DNA of 64,000 nt from Blastococcus sp. CPCC 205250 (GTDB lineage Bacteria; Actinomycetota; Actinomycetes; Mycobacteriales; Geodermatophilaceae), in NCBI RefSeq assembly GCF_019799925.1, contig NZ_JABGCG010000002.1:496001-560000 (forward strand), written 5' to 3'. Under the pieces are notes generated by a model. That model had not been told where the DNA came from. It saw nothing but the letters and a program-made list of their open reading frames with translations, and did no database searches. Made by a program: the position numbers and the translations under genes. Each line of letters starts with the position of its first letter. The first letter of the stretch is position 1. This document shows positions 19,028 through 26,826 of the stretch, in pieces.

Positions 19028-20364
19028 CGCGCGGACCGCCTCCGCCGCAGCGCGGCCGGCAGGCACAGCAGCGCGGTCAGCACCGTGGCGACGGCCAGGC
19101 TGACCAGCGAGGCGGACCAGCCGTTGGCCGGGTCGATGCCGAGGTCGGCCTGCCGGGCGGTCCACCACGCCGTCCACCCCGAGCCCGGTCCGCCGAAGAA
19201 CGTCGGCAGCGTCAGCTGGTAGGCCACGAAGCCCGCCCCCCAGGGCAGCAGCAGCGCCGGCCGGGTGGGGGCGGTGTCGGAGGTGTCCCAGGCGCCGCGC
19301 GGGGTCAGCGCGTAGGCCACGGCGAAGACGCCGACGAGAGGCACGAACACCGCGCCGATGAGGAAGAGGAACGGCTCGTACGCGGCGATGTCGAAGGTCA
19401 GGGCGAGGGTCGTGGCGACAGCGCCGACGACGACGGCGAGCACCCGCCGGTCGGCCCGCGGGGCGACGTTCTGCGCGGAGACCGCGGTGGAGTACAGGTT
19501 GGCGAAGGCCTCGTCGAGCTCGACGGCGACCAGGACCAGCACCGCGAGGGCGCCCAGCGGCACCGCGAGCAGCGCGTCGACGACGTCGAGCCCCGAGCTG
19601 CCGTAGGCCGCCAGCGCCAACACGCCGAGGGTGAACATCACGACGGTGGCCAGCCCGTAGCCGATGCTCGCGCCGGCGAACGCGGCCCGGCCGCTGCGCA
19701 CGTGCCGGGTGTAGTCCGCGGCCAGCGGGAACCAGGAGATCGGCAGCGCGATGACGACGTCGGCGGCGGTCCAGAAGGAGCCGGCGGCGCCGCCGGCCAC
19801 CTCGGGCAGCGGCTCGAGCAGGATCTCGACGTACAGGTAGGCGATCGCGGCGAGCGCCGCCCAGATCGCGTAGCGGGCCAGCAGCCGCACGACGCCGAGC
19901 GGGCGCAGCGCCATGAGGGTCGCCAGGACGCCGGCACCGAGCACGAACGGCCAGCGCGGGGCGTCCAGCACCCGGGACGCCGCCTCGGCGATGATCACGA
20001 TCTCGAACGTCGCCCAGCCGACGCACTGCACCAGGTTGAACGCCGTCGGCAGCCACGAGGTGCGCCGGCCGAGCAGGCCGCGCAGCAGGACCATCGCCGG
20101 CACGCCCTCGCGGGCGCCCGCGGCGGCGCCCACGCCGAGCAGCAGCGCGCCGATGACCGCGCCGACGACGACGGCCCCCAGGGTCTCGGCCAGCGGCCGG
20201 CCGGGCAGGACGACGAACACCGCCGCCACCGGCAGCAGCAGGCTGACCCCGAGGTTGCCCCACAGGCCCAGGGAGTCGCGCAGACCGAGGGTGCGGTCGG
20301 GCGCCTCGGTGAGGGTGAGGGGCGCGTCCCCGGTGGACGCGCGGACGGCATCGGACGTGCTCAT
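19024..20364 (-). CDS. cytX: CytX-type hydroxymethylpyrimidine transporter (NCS1)
   Basis: Inner-membrane permease of 446 residues with about 12 helices, member of the nucleobase-cation-symport-1 family. Segments such as LGLWGNLGVSLLLPVAAVFV, WATFEIVIIAEAAS and PISWFPLAADYTRHVRSG match the putative hydroxymethylpyrimidine transporter CytX. Position directly under a TPP riboswitch and ahead of thiO supports uptake of a thiamin pyrimidine precursor. The ATG at 20364 follows the aptamer by only a few bases, and GGGAG in the aptamer's last strand is the likely ribosome site. Confidence 0.9.
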   Translation of the reverse strand: MSTSDAVRASTGDAPLTLTEAPDRTLGLRDSLGLWGNLGVSLLLPVAAVFVVLPGRPLAETLGAVVVGAVIGALLLGVGAAAGAREGVPAMVLLRGLLGRRTSWLPTAFNLVQCVGWATFEIVIIAEAASRVLDAPRWPFVLGAGVLATLMALRPLGVVRLLARYAIWAALAAIAYLYVEILLEPLPEVAGGAAGSFWTAADVVIALPISWFPLAADYTRHVRSGRAAFAGASIGYGLATVVMFTLGVLALAAYGSSGLDVVDALLAVPLGALAVLVLVAVELDEAFANLYSTAVSAQNVAPRADRRVLAVVVGAVATTLALTFDIAAYEPFLFLIGAVFVPLVGVFAVAYALTPRGAWDTSDTAPTRPALLLPWGAGFVAYQLTLPTFFGGPGSGWTAWWTARQADLGIDPANGWSASLVSLAVATVLTALLCLPAALRRRRSAR

Positions 20365-20370
20365 GACCAG

Positions 20371-20457
20371 CTCCCTACGCCGGCATTACCCGGACAGGTT
20401 CCAGCGGTCGGCGGCGCGTCCAGCCGCCCTCTCAGCCCGGTCAGCCCGAGCTCCCGC
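20371..20457 (-). promoter_or_regulatory. TPP riboswitch (THI element) upstream of cytX-thiO-thiS-thiG
   Basis: Read on the reverse strand, the conserved THI-box blocks occur in order: CTGAGA (RC of 20430-20435), GGAACCTG, and GGGTAATGCCGGCGTAGGGA. A variable stem GGCGGC/GCCGCC sits between the first two blocks. The 5' AGCTC pairs with GAGCT at the 3' end to close P1, and this 3' strand includes the GGGAG ribosome site of cytX about ten bases before the ATG. Thiamin diphosphate binding would therefore hide the ribosome site, giving translational repression of the operon. Confidence 0.93.
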
Positions 20458-20487
20458 ACAGTGCGCGGCCGACAGTAGCCCCCGCCG

Positions 20488-20493
20488 TACTGT
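20488..20493 (+). promoter_or_regulatory. -10 element of tenA pair, probably leaderless
   Basis: TACTGT lies six bases before the GTG at 20500, placing the expected transcription start at or next to the start codon. No ribosome site is visible, which fits a leaderless mRNA. It is back to back with the riboswitch of cytX, about 30 bases away, and is not itself under an aptamer. Confidence 0.55.
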
Positions 20494-20499
20494 CGCGCC

Positions 20500-21093
20500 G
20501 TGCCGACGTCGGACCTGCTGCGCGACCACCCCGGACCGTGGGACCGGGCCACCCGCCACCCGTTCCTGCTCGGCGTGCGTGACGGCAGCCTCGCCGCCGG
20601 GGCCTTCGACACCTGGCTGGTGCAGGACGCCCGCTACGTCGCGGACCTGCTGCGCTTCCAGGCCCGGCTGCTGGCCCGCGCCCCGCGCCCGGCGCAGGCC
20701 GTGCTCGCCGGGGGAGCGGTCGCGCTGGTGGAGGAGCTGGCCTGGTTCGAGGAGCTGACCGCCCGCCGCGGTCTGGACCTCGACGTCCCGCGACTGCCGG
20801 CCACCGCCGCCTACGCGGAGCTGCTCGGGCGCCTGGACGCGGCCGACGTCCCGACGGCGCTCACCGCCCTGTGGGCGATCGAGCGGGTCTACCTCGACGC
20901 CTGGACCGCCGCCGCGCCCGGTGCGGAGGAGTACGCCGAGTACGTCGCGCACTGGACGATGCCGGGGTTCGCCGCCTACGTCGACGGGCTGGCGGCGGCC
21001 GCCGACGCGCTCGGAGGCCGGCACGACGACGTGGTGCTCGAGGTGCTGGACGCCGAGGTGGCCTTCTGGGACATGGCGGTGGGCGGCGCGTGA
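20500..21093 (+). CDS. TenA-family protein, Glu-type (TenA_E-like)
   Basis: All-helical TenA/thiaminase-II family protein of 197 residues. The conserved first helix motif WLVQDARYVADLLRFQ is present. The position of the catalytic cysteine of classical TenA (PCxxxY) reads LWAIERVYLDAW, i.e. no Cys but a Glu, as in the TenA_E branch that salvages aminomethyl- or formylaminomethyl-pyrimidines from degraded thiamin. The last helix ends EVLDAEVAFWDMA, with the usual acidic residue. It overlaps the Cys-type paralogue by four bases. Role as pyrimidine salvage amidohydrolase is inferred from family and locus. Confidence 0.85.
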   Translation: MPTSDLLRDHPGPWDRATRHPFLLGVRDGSLAAGAFDTWLVQDARYVADLLRFQARLLARAPRPAQAVLAGGAVALVEELAWFEELTARRGLDLDVPRLPATAAYAELLGRLDAADVPTALTALWAIERVYLDAWTAAAPGAEEYAEYVAHWTMPGFAAYVDGLAAAADALGGRHDDVVLEVLDAEVAFWDMAVGGA

Positions 21094-21704
21094 GCCTCGC
21101 CCGCCGCCTCTGGTCCGACTCCGCCGACCTCGCCGGTGCCGCGCTGGCGCACCCGTTCGTCCGCGGCCTGGCCGACGGGACGCTGCCTCAGGAGCGGTTC
21201 GCCGGCTACGTCGCCCAGGACGCGTTCTTCCTGCAGGCCTTCGCCCGCGGCTACGCCATGGCGGTCGTGCGCAGCCCGGACCGGGCCGGCCTGGAGGCGT
21301 TCGCCGACCTGCTCGCCGGGGTCCGCGAGGAGCTCCGGCTGCACGACGGCTACGCCGCCCGCTGGGGCGTCGACCTCGCCGTCGTCGCGCCGGCCCCGGC
21401 CACGTCGGCCTACACCGACTTCCTGCTGGCCACCGCCGCGACCGGCGGGCTCGGGGAGACCTGCGCGGCGATGACCCCGTGCATGCGGCTCTACGCGCAC
21501 CTCGGTCAGTCGCTGGCCGGCCGAGCCGCCGGGCCGTACACCGACTGGGTGACCACCTACGCCGACCCCGGGTTCGAGGGGCTCGCGGCCACGCTGGAGG
21601 AGTTGCTGGACCGGTACGCCGCCGACACCCCCGCCGTGTCCCGGTCCTACCGGCGCGCGATGGAGCTGGAGCTGGCCTTCTTCGAGGCGGCCTGGTCGGG
21701 CTGA
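21090..21704 (+). CDS. tenA: TenA aminopyrimidine aminohydrolase, Cys-type
   Basis: TenA/thiaminase-II family enzyme of 204 residues that hydrolyses 4-amino-5-aminomethyl-2-methylpyrimidine to hydroxymethylpyrimidine for thiamin salvage. The substrate-binding Asp is in YVAQDAFFLQAFARGYA, the catalytic Cys in MTPCMRLYAHLG, and the catalytic Glu in the terminal helix MELELAFFEAAW. The GTG at 21090 overlaps the stop of the upstream paralogue, so the Glu-type and Cys-type enzymes are made together. Upstream of the second TPP riboswitch. Confidence 0.92.
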   Translation: MSLARRLWSDSADLAGAALAHPFVRGLADGTLPQERFAGYVAQDAFFLQAFARGYAMAVVRSPDRAGLEAFADLLAGVREELRLHDGYAARWGVDLAVVAPAPATSAYTDFLLATAATGGLGETCAAMTPCMRLYAHLGQSLAGRAAGPYTDWVTTYADPGFEGLAATLEELLDRYAADTPAVSRSYRRAMELELAFFEAAWSG

Positions 21705-21738
21705 CCGCCGTCCCGCCCGGCTTGCTACGTTCGGCGCC

Positions 21739-21813
21739 GACACGGGGTGCCCGCGCGCCGGGCTGAGAGGACACCCGTCGAACCTGCCCAGGTCATGCTG
21801 GCGAAGGGATGTC
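21739..21813 (+). promoter_or_regulatory. TPP riboswitch upstream of thiM-thiE-thiD
   Basis: Near-consensus THI element: GACA (P1, 21739-21742), CGGGGTG / ACACCCG (P2), CCCG / CGGG (P3), CTGAGAGGA, GAACCTGCCCAGGTCATG, CTGGCGAAGGGA, and TGTC closing P1 (21810-21813). A TACGTT hexamer at 21726-21731 would start the RNA at the aptamer's first base. The GAAGGGA strand is also the only ribosome site, so ligand binding should block translation of thiM. Confidence 0.94.
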
Positions 21814-21820
21814 ACCGCTC

Positions 21821-22630
21821 GTGGACGCTTCCGTGGACCCCGACGCGCTCGCGGCCGCCCGCGCCGCGCTCACCGCCGGCAGCCCGCTGGTGCACTGCCT
21901 GACCAACACCGTGGTGCAGACGCTCACCGCGAACGTGCTCCTCGCGGTGGGGGCCGCCCCGGCGATGGTCGTCGCGCCGGAGGAGGCCGGGGACTTCGCC
22001 GCGATCGCCTCGGCGCTGCTGGTCAACGTCGGCACGGTGCACGGCGCCTCGGCCGAGGCCATGCGGATCGCCGTCCGCTCCGCCGACGCCGCCGGGACGC
22101 CGTGGGTGCTCGACCCGGTCGCCGTGGGGGGCCTGCGGTTCCGCACCGACCTGGCCGTGGAGCTGGCGCTGGGCGGGCCGTCGGTCGTGCGGGGCAACGC
22201 CTCGGAGGTCATGGCGCTGGCCGGCACCGGCTCCGGCGGGCGCGGCGTGGACTCCACCGCCACCGCCGACGACGCCCTGGAGGCCGCCGTGGCCCTGACC
22301 GCGCGCACCGGCGGCGTCGTGGCGGTCAGCGGACCGGTGGACGTGATCACCGACGGCGTGCGGATCATCCGGGTCGGCGGGGGCCACCCGCTGCTCACCC
22401 GCACCACGGGCGCCGGCTGCGCGCTGGGGGCCCTGACCGCCGCCTACGTCGCGGCTGCCGGCGACCGGCTGACCGGTGCGGTCGCCGCGCACGCGCACGT
22501 GGCGCTCGCCGCCGAGGCCGCGGCCGCGGTCAGCTCCGGTCCCGGCACGTTCGCCGCGGCCTGGGTGGACGCCCTCGACGCCGTCACCCCCGAGGACCTG
22601 CGGCGGGCGGACGTGCGGGACGCCTCGTGA
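21821..22630 (+). CDS. thiM: hydroxyethylthiazole kinase ThiM
   Basis: Kinase of 269 residues that phosphorylates hydroxyethylthiazole for thiamin salvage. Ribokinase-like family signs: [46 protein letters not shown], and the catalytic-site [13 protein letters not shown] near the C-terminus. The GTG at 21821 is preferred because the ATG at 21809-21811 lies within the closing strand of the riboswitch and has no space for a ribosome site, whereas GAAGGGA is 12 bases before the GTG; the ATG start would add four residues. First gene of thiM-thiE-thiD. Confidence 0.95.
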   Translation: MDASVDPDALAAARAALTAGSPLVHCLTNTVVQTLTANVLLAVGAAPAMVVAPEEAGDFAAIASALLVNVGTVHGASAEAMRIAVRSADAAGTPWVLDPVAVGGLRFRTDLAVELALGGPSVVRGNASEVMALAGTGSGGRGVDSTATADDALEAAVALTARTGGVVAVSGPVDVITDGVRIIRVGGGHPLLTRTTGAGCALGALTAAYVAAAGDRLTGAVAAHAHVALAAEAAAAVSSGPGTFAAAWVDALDAVTPEDLRRADVRDAS

Positions 22631-22640
22631 GGACGGCATC

Positions 22641-23285
22641 GTGAGGGCGGCGCTCGACCCCACGCTCTACCTGGTCACCGACACCGCGCTGTCCTGCCCG
22701 CGCACCGTGCCCGACGTGGTGCGGGCCGCGGTGACGGGGGGCGTGACGGCCGTCCAGGTGCGCGACAAGGACGCCTCCCGCCGGGAGCTCTACGAGCTCA
22801 CGCTGGCGGTGCGCGCGGTGCTGCCGCCGGGCGTCGCGCTGTTCGTGAACGACGCCGTGGACGTCGCCCTGCTCGCCGGTGCCGACGGCGTCCACGTGGG
22901 CCAGGACGACCTGCCACCGGCCGAGGTGCGCGCGCTGATCGGGCCCGACCGGCTGCTGGGGCTGTCCGCCGGCAACCCGGCGGAGCTGGCGGTCGCACTG
23001 GCGCTCCCGCCCGGCACGGTCGACGTCGTCGGCATCGGGCCGGTGTGGTCGACGCCCACCAAGCCCGACGCCGGCGCCGGGCTGGGCCCCGCCGGGGTGG
23101 CGGCGCTGGCCGCCGGGGCGCGGGCGGCCGGCCTGCGGTCGGTGGCGATCGGCGGCATCTCCGCGGCGAACGCGGCCTCGGTGACCGGGGTGGACGGCGT
23201 CTGCGTGGTCTCGGCGGTCTGCGCGGCGCCCGATCCGGAGGCGGCGGCGCGGGAGCTGCGGGCGGCGGTCGGGGTGCTCGCGTGA
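22641..23285 (+). CDS. thiE: thiamin-phosphate synthase ThiE
   Basis: TIM-barrel enzyme of 214 residues that joins hydroxymethylpyrimidine diphosphate and thiazole phosphate. All substrate motifs are present: [67 protein letters not shown] and VAIGGI. This is therefore the genuine ThiE, unlike the TenI-like homologue in the leftward operon. The GTG at 22641 follows GAGGA (22629-22633), which overlaps the thiM stop. The stop overlaps the thiD start. Confidence 0.95.
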   Translation: MRAALDPTLYLVTDTALSCPRTVPDVVRAAVTGGVTAVQVRDKDASRRELYELTLAVRAVLPPGVALFVNDAVDVALLAGADGVHVGQDDLPPAEVRALIGPDRLLGLSAGNPAELAVALALPPGTVDVVGIGPVWSTPTKPDAGAGLGPAGVAALAAGARAAGLRSVAIGGISAANAASVTGVDGVCVVSAVCAAPDPEAAARELRAAVGVLA

Positions 23286-24103
23286 CCGCCGTGGCGCTCA
23301 CCGTGGCCGGGAGCGACCCCAGCGGCGGGGCCGGCATCCAGGCGGACCTGAAGACCTTCAGCGCGCTCGGCGTCTACGGCACCGCGGTGCTGACCGCGCT
23401 GACCGCGCAGAACACCCGTGGCGTCACCGGGGTGCACGCCGTCCCGGCGGCGTTCGTGGGGGAGCAGCTGCGCACGCTCCTGGACGACATCCCGGTGGGG
23501 GCGACCAAGCTCGGGATGCTCGGCACCGCGGACGTCGTCCGCGAGGTGGCGGCGGTGCTGGCCGAGCGGCGGCCCGGCCCGGTGGTCTGCGACCCGGTGA
23601 TGGTGGCGACCAGCGGGGACCGGCTGGTCGGCCCGGACGCCGTCGACGCCATCCGGGCCGACCTCCTGCCGCTGACCGACCTGATCACGCCGAACGTGCC
23701 CGAGGCGGCGGCCCTGCTCGACGGCCCGCCGGCGGAGTCGGTGGCGGAGATGGTCGATCAGGCGCAGGCACTCCTGGCGCTCGGGCCGGAGGCGGTGCTG
23801 CTCAAGGGCGGGCACCTGGGCGGTCCGGAGAGCGTCGACGTCCTGGTCTCGGCCGGCGGGGTCGTGGTGACCCGGCGGCCGCGGGTGGCGACGACGTCCA
23901 CGCACGGCACCGGCTGCACGCTCTCCTCGGCGATCGCCGCCCTGGTCGCGCGCGGGGTCGGCGGCCCGGGTGCGTGGGAGCCGGTGGTCGAGCAGGCCCG
24001 CGACTACCTGCAGGAGGCGCTGCAGGCGGGGGAGGCCCTCGGCATCGGCACCGGCCACGGGCCGGTGCACCACTTCGCCCGCTGGTGGCCGTCCCCGGCC
24101 TGA
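23282..24103 (+). CDS. thiD: hydroxymethylpyrimidine (phosphate) kinase ThiD
   Basis: Ribokinase-fold enzyme of 273 residues that phosphorylates hydroxymethylpyrimidine twice to give the diphosphate used by ThiE. Landmarks are [18 protein letters not shown] at the N-terminus, [50 protein letters not shown] and the anion hole [13 protein letters not shown]. Start GTG at 23282 overlaps the thiE stop (GTGA). No fused TenA domain is present, the two tenA genes being separate upstream. Followed by a long inverted repeat before the convergent mntH. Confidence 0.95.
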   Translation: MTAVALTVAGSDPSGGAGIQADLKTFSALGVYGTAVLTALTAQNTRGVTGVHAVPAAFVGEQLRTLLDDIPVGATKLGMLGTADVVREVAAVLAERRPGPVVCDPVMVATSGDRLVGPDAVDAIRADLLPLTDLITPNVPEAAALLDGPPAESVAEMVDQAQALLALGPEAVLLKGGHLGGPESVDVLVSAGGVVVTRRPRVATTSTHGTGCTLSSAIAALVARGVGGPGAWEPVVEQARDYLQEALQAGEALGIGTGHGPVHHFARWWPSPA

Positions 24104-24105
24104 GT

Positions 24106-24168
24106 CGGCGAGATCTGCACACTTGTCGCCATCAGGGGCTGATGCCGACGAGTGTGCAGATCTCGGCG
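24106..24168. terminator. long inverted repeat between convergent thiD and mntH
   Basis: Two 23-base arms (24106-24128 and 24146-24168) are complementary at 21 positions, with a further G-U type pair. They share the core GAGATCTGCACAC. The 17-base spacer itself forms a perfect hairpin CATCAG-GGG-CTGATG. The element fills the gap between the ends of two convergent genes, so it most likely terminates or insulates transcription from both sides; there is no U-tract. It could instead be a dispersed palindromic repeat. Confidence 0.7.
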
Positions 24169-24187
24169 AGGGGGCGTCGGGCCGGGC

Positions 24188-25480
24188 TCAGCTGACGAAG
24201 CCGATCAGCAGGTGGGCGTTGAGGCCGATGATCAGCGCGGCCACGACCGAGCCGACGGCGGTGGTGATCCGCCGGTTCACCCAGCCGCCCATCAGGTCCT
24301 TGCGGCTGGTCAGCCACAGCAGCGGCACGAGGGCGAACGGGATGCCGAAGCTCAGCACCACCTGCGACCAGACCAGCGCGGTGGTGGGGTCGCCGCCCAG
24401 CACCAGGACGGCCAGCGCGGGGGCCAGCGTGATCAGCCGGCGGGCGAGCACCGGGATGTGCCGGCGCAGGAAGCCGGCCATGACGACCTGGCCGGCGTGC
24501 GTGCCGACCGACGAGGACGCGAAGCCCGAGGCCAACAGCGCCAGGGCGAAGGCGATCGAGGCACCGGCGCCGAGCTGGTCGCCGAGGCCCGCGTGCACCG
24601 ACTCCAGCGAGTCGGCCTGGTCGCCGCCGGTGAACAGCTGCGCGGCGATGACCAGCATCGCGGCGTTCACCAGGCCGGCCAGCCCCATGGCCAGCAGGAC
24701 GTCGAGCCGCTGGGCCTTGAGCAGCCGGCCGCGGCCGGCCCGGGTGCGCCCGGCGGTGACGACGTCGCCGTAGCGGCCGGGGGTGAGGGCCGAGTGCACG
24801 TAGATGACGTGCGGCATCACGGTCGCGCCGAGGATGCCGGCGGCCAGCACCAGGCTGTCCGGGCCCTCGAAGGTCGGCACCATCCCGCCGGCGACGCCGC
24901 CCATGTCCACGCCGGACCCGATGATCGTGTAGAGGAAGCCGCCGCCGATCACCAGCAGCAGCCCGGTGATCACCCGCTCGAAGGGCCGGTGCCCGCGCGA
25001 CTGCGCCCCCAGCAGCAGGAAGGCCACGACGGCGGTGATGATCCCGCCGATCGGCAGCGGCACCCCGAACAGCAGGTTCAGCGCCACCGCACCGCCGACG
25101 ATCTCGGCCAGGTCGGTGGCGATCGCGACCGCCTCCGCCTGCAGCCACAGCATCCGCGTGACCGGCTTGGGCATCCGCTCGCGGCACAGCGTGGCCAGGT
25201 CGCGGCCGGTCGCCAGCCCCAGCTTCGCCGTCAGCGACTGGATGAGCATCGCCATGAGGTTCGCCGCGACGATCACCCACAGCAGCGTGTAGCCGAAGGC
25301 CGCGCCGCCGGAGAAGTTGGTGGCGAAGTTGCCGGGGTCGACGTAGGCCACCGCCGCGACGAAGGCCGGGCCCAGCATCGTCCAGATGCGCCGTCGTCCC
25401 GTCGCCGGCGGCGGCGTCGGGCGGGGGGTGCCGACGAGCGTCGTCGGCAGGACGGCGGCCTCGGTCTTGGAGAGGTACAC
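24188..25480 (-). CDS. mntH: Nramp-family manganese/divalent metal transporter MntH
   Basis: Proton-coupled divalent-metal importer of 430 residues with about 11 transmembrane helices. The metal-binding motif of helix 1 is intact (AYVDPGNFATNFSGG) and helix 6 carries ATVMPHVIYVHSAL, both diagnostic for Nramp/MntH. GTG at 25480 has GAGG five bases upstream. A DtxR/MntR-like palindrome lies 94 bases upstream and overlaps a -10-like CAGGCT, suggesting metal-dependent repression. The leader between them folds into a GC-rich hairpin (25531-25553). Confidence 0.95.
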   Translation of the reverse strand: MYLSKTEAAVLPTTLVGTPRPTPPPATGRRRIWTMLGPAFVAAVAYVDPGNFATNFSGGAAFGYTLLWVIVAANLMAMLIQSLTAKLGLATGRDLATLCRERMPKPVTRMLWLQAEAVAIATDLAEIVGGAVALNLLFGVPLPIGGIITAVVAFLLLGAQSRGHRPFERVITGLLLVIGGGFLYTIIGSGVDMGGVAGGMVPTFEGPDSLVLAAGILGATVMPHVIYVHSALTPGRYGDVVTAGRTRAGRGRLLKAQRLDVLLAMGLAGLVNAAMLVIAAQLFTGGDQADSLESVHAGLGDQLGAGASIAFALALLASGFASSSVGTHAGQVVMAGFLRRHIPVLARRLITLAPALAVLVLGGDPTTALVWSQVVLSFGIPFALVPLLWLTSRKDLMGGWVNRRITTAVGSVVAALIIGLNAHLLIGFVS

Positions 25481-25573
25481 GGCGGCCTCGCAGCGGGGGA
25501 GCAGGTGGGTGGTCGCTCCTCGTCATGCCCGGCCCGGGTGACACCCTCGGGCCATCCCGTGGCCCCCGCGGGC

Positions 25574-25592
25574 CGAGGTGAGCCTGACCTAC
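25574..25592 (-). promoter_or_regulatory. DtxR/IdeR/MntR-type metal regulator box upstream of mntH
   Basis: On the mntH strand the site reads GTAGGTCAGGCTCACCTCG. It matches 14 of 19 positions of the classic DtxR/IdeR consensus TTAGGTTAGGCTAACCTAA, including AGGT, AGGCT and ACCT. The central CAGGCT could also be the -10 hexamer, so a bound repressor would block RNA polymerase. It is in the 193-base region shared with the divergent VOC gene. Which family member binds (MntR or IdeR) cannot be read from the site. Confidence 0.65.
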
Positions 25593-25616
25593 CGCGCCGC
25601 TTCCCCGGCGAGGTAC

Positions 25617-25645
25617 TTGAATTCTCATCTACTTGGGCGCAGGAT
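25617..25645 (+). promoter_or_regulatory. housekeeping-type promoter of the VOC gene
   Basis: TTGAAT (25617-25622) and CAGGAT (25640-25645) are separated by 17 bases, a good sigma-70 type arrangement and one of the few AT-richer spots in the window. Transcription would begin near 25652, leaving a leader of about 22 bases with the ribosome site GAGGAG before the GTG at 25674. Confidence 0.6.
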
Positions 25646-25673
25646 GGAGGCCACACCACCCGAGGAGCCCGCC

Positions 25674-26192
25674 GTGCCCGTCCAGCGCCTGAACCACGCC
25701 GTCCTGTACGTCCGTGACGTCGACCGCAGCGTCGCCTTCTACCGCGAGGTGCTCGGCTTCCGGCCGGTCATGGAGATCCCCGGCCGCGCGGCCTTCCTGC
25801 AGGCCGAGGGCTCGACGAACGACCACGACCTGGGCCTGTTCGCGATCGGCGAGCGCGCCGGCGCCTCCGAGGCCGGCCGCCGCACGGTCGGGCTCTACCA
25901 CCTCGCGTGGGAGGTCGACACCCTCGCCGAGCTCGCCCGCGTGCAGGACGCCCTGCTCGAGGCCGGCGCCCTCGTCGGGGCCTCGGACCACGGCACCACC
26001 AAGGCGCTCTACGCCCAGGACCCCGACGGCCTGGAGTTCGAGGTCTCCTGGCTCGTCCCCGCCGCCCTCATCACGCCCGAGGTCGAGGAGGCGAAGGCGC
26101 GGATCGGGCGCCTGGACCTCCCCGGCGAGATCGCCCGCTACGGCGCGGACACCCGCGGCGGCGTCGGCGTCTCCATCCCCGTCCTCGGCTGA
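25674..26192 (+). CDS. VOC-family (glyoxalase/dioxygenase-like) metalloprotein
   Basis: Vicinal-oxygen-chelate fold protein of 172 residues. It starts with RLNHAVLYVRDVDRSVAFYREVLGF, which includes the first metal-ligand His, continues with GLYHLAWEVDTLAEL (second His) and ends with AQDPDGLEFEVSW (Glu ligand). Members include glyoxalase I, fosfomycin-resistance enzymes and extradiol dioxygenases; the sequence does not tell which. GTG at 25674 is chosen for its ribosome site GAGGAG; the ATG at 25644 would overlap the -10 box. Divergent from mntH. Confidence 0.85.
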   Translation: MPVQRLNHAVLYVRDVDRSVAFYREVLGFRPVMEIPGRAAFLQAEGSTNDHDLGLFAIGERAGASEAGRRTVGLYHLAWEVDTLAELARVQDALLEAGALVGASDHGTTKALYAQDPDGLEFEVSWLVPAALITPEVEEAKARIGRLDLPGEIARYGADTRGGVGVSIPVLG

Positions 26193-26201
26193 CCCGGCGG
26201 G

Positions 26202-26223
26202 CACGGGAGGATGTCCTCCCGTG
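26202..26223. promoter_or_regulatory. 22-base perfect palindrome over the GNAT start codon
   Basis: CACGGGAGGA (26202-26211) and TCCTCCCGTG (26214-26223) are exact reverse complements around a two-base centre, and the last three bases are the GTG start codon of the acetyltransferase. It could be an operator for a repressor or an mRNA hairpin hiding the start. The enclosed GAGGAT (26207-26212) could be a -10 element. Confidence 0.5.
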
Positions 26224-26814
26224 CAGCCCGATCAGTCCCCGCCGGCCGTCGACCTCCCGCCCGTCGACCTCCCGCCCGTCGAGCTCGAGGCCGGGCCGGT
26301 GCGCCTGCGGGCCTGGCGCCCGACCGACGTGGACGACGCCTGGACGGCCTTCCAGGACGAGCGGATGCGTCGCTGGGGCGGGCTGCTGGTCGACTCCCGC
26401 GAGGACGCCGTCGCCTGGCTCGACCGCCGGCTGCGACCCGCGCCGGACCGGCTGAACTGGGCCGTCGTCGACGCGGCCACCGGGGTGCTGGTCGGCTCGG
26501 TCAACCTCCACGCCGTCGACCTGGTCGAGGGCCAGGCGATGGTCGGCTACTGGACCGCGCCCGCCGCCCGTGGCCGCGGACTGGCCGCCCACGCGGTCGA
26601 CACCGCCTGCCGCCGGCTGTTCGACACCACGCCGGTCGACCGGATCGAGCTGTGCCACGCCATCGCCAACCCCGCCTCCGGCCGGGTGGCCGAGAAGGCC
26701 GGCTTCACCTGGGAGGGACGGCTGCGCCGCTCGCACCGCTACGGCGGCGGCCCGAAGCTCGACCAGTTCCTCTGGGCGCGGCTGGCCGACGACCCGGCCC
26801 CGCTGCTCGGCTGA
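26221..26814 (+). CDS. GNAT-family N-acetyltransferase (RimJ/RimL type)
   Basis: Acetyltransferase of 197 residues transferring acetyl from acetyl-CoA to an unknown amine. A Pro-rich head with a tandem LPPVD repeat (residues 10-20) is followed by the GNAT domain: VRLRAWRPTDVDDAW, then VGYWTAPAARGRGLAAHAV as the CoA-binding (R/Q)xxGxG/A loop, and NPASGRVAEKAGFTWEGRLRRS typical of RimJ/RimL proteins. The GTG at 26221 lies inside a perfect palindrome. Followed by an inverted repeat before the convergent rhodanese gene. Confidence 0.88.
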   Translation: MQPDQSPPAVDLPPVDLPPVELEAGPVRLRAWRPTDVDDAWTAFQDERMRRWGGLLVDSREDAVAWLDRRLRPAPDRLNWAVVDAATGVLVGSVNLHAVDLVEGQAMVGYWTAPAARGRGLAAHAVDTACRRLFDTTPVDRIELCHAIANPASGRVAEKAGFTWEGRLRRSHRYGGGPKLDQFLWARLADDPAPLLG

Positions 26815-26826
26815 CCCCCGCCGCCA

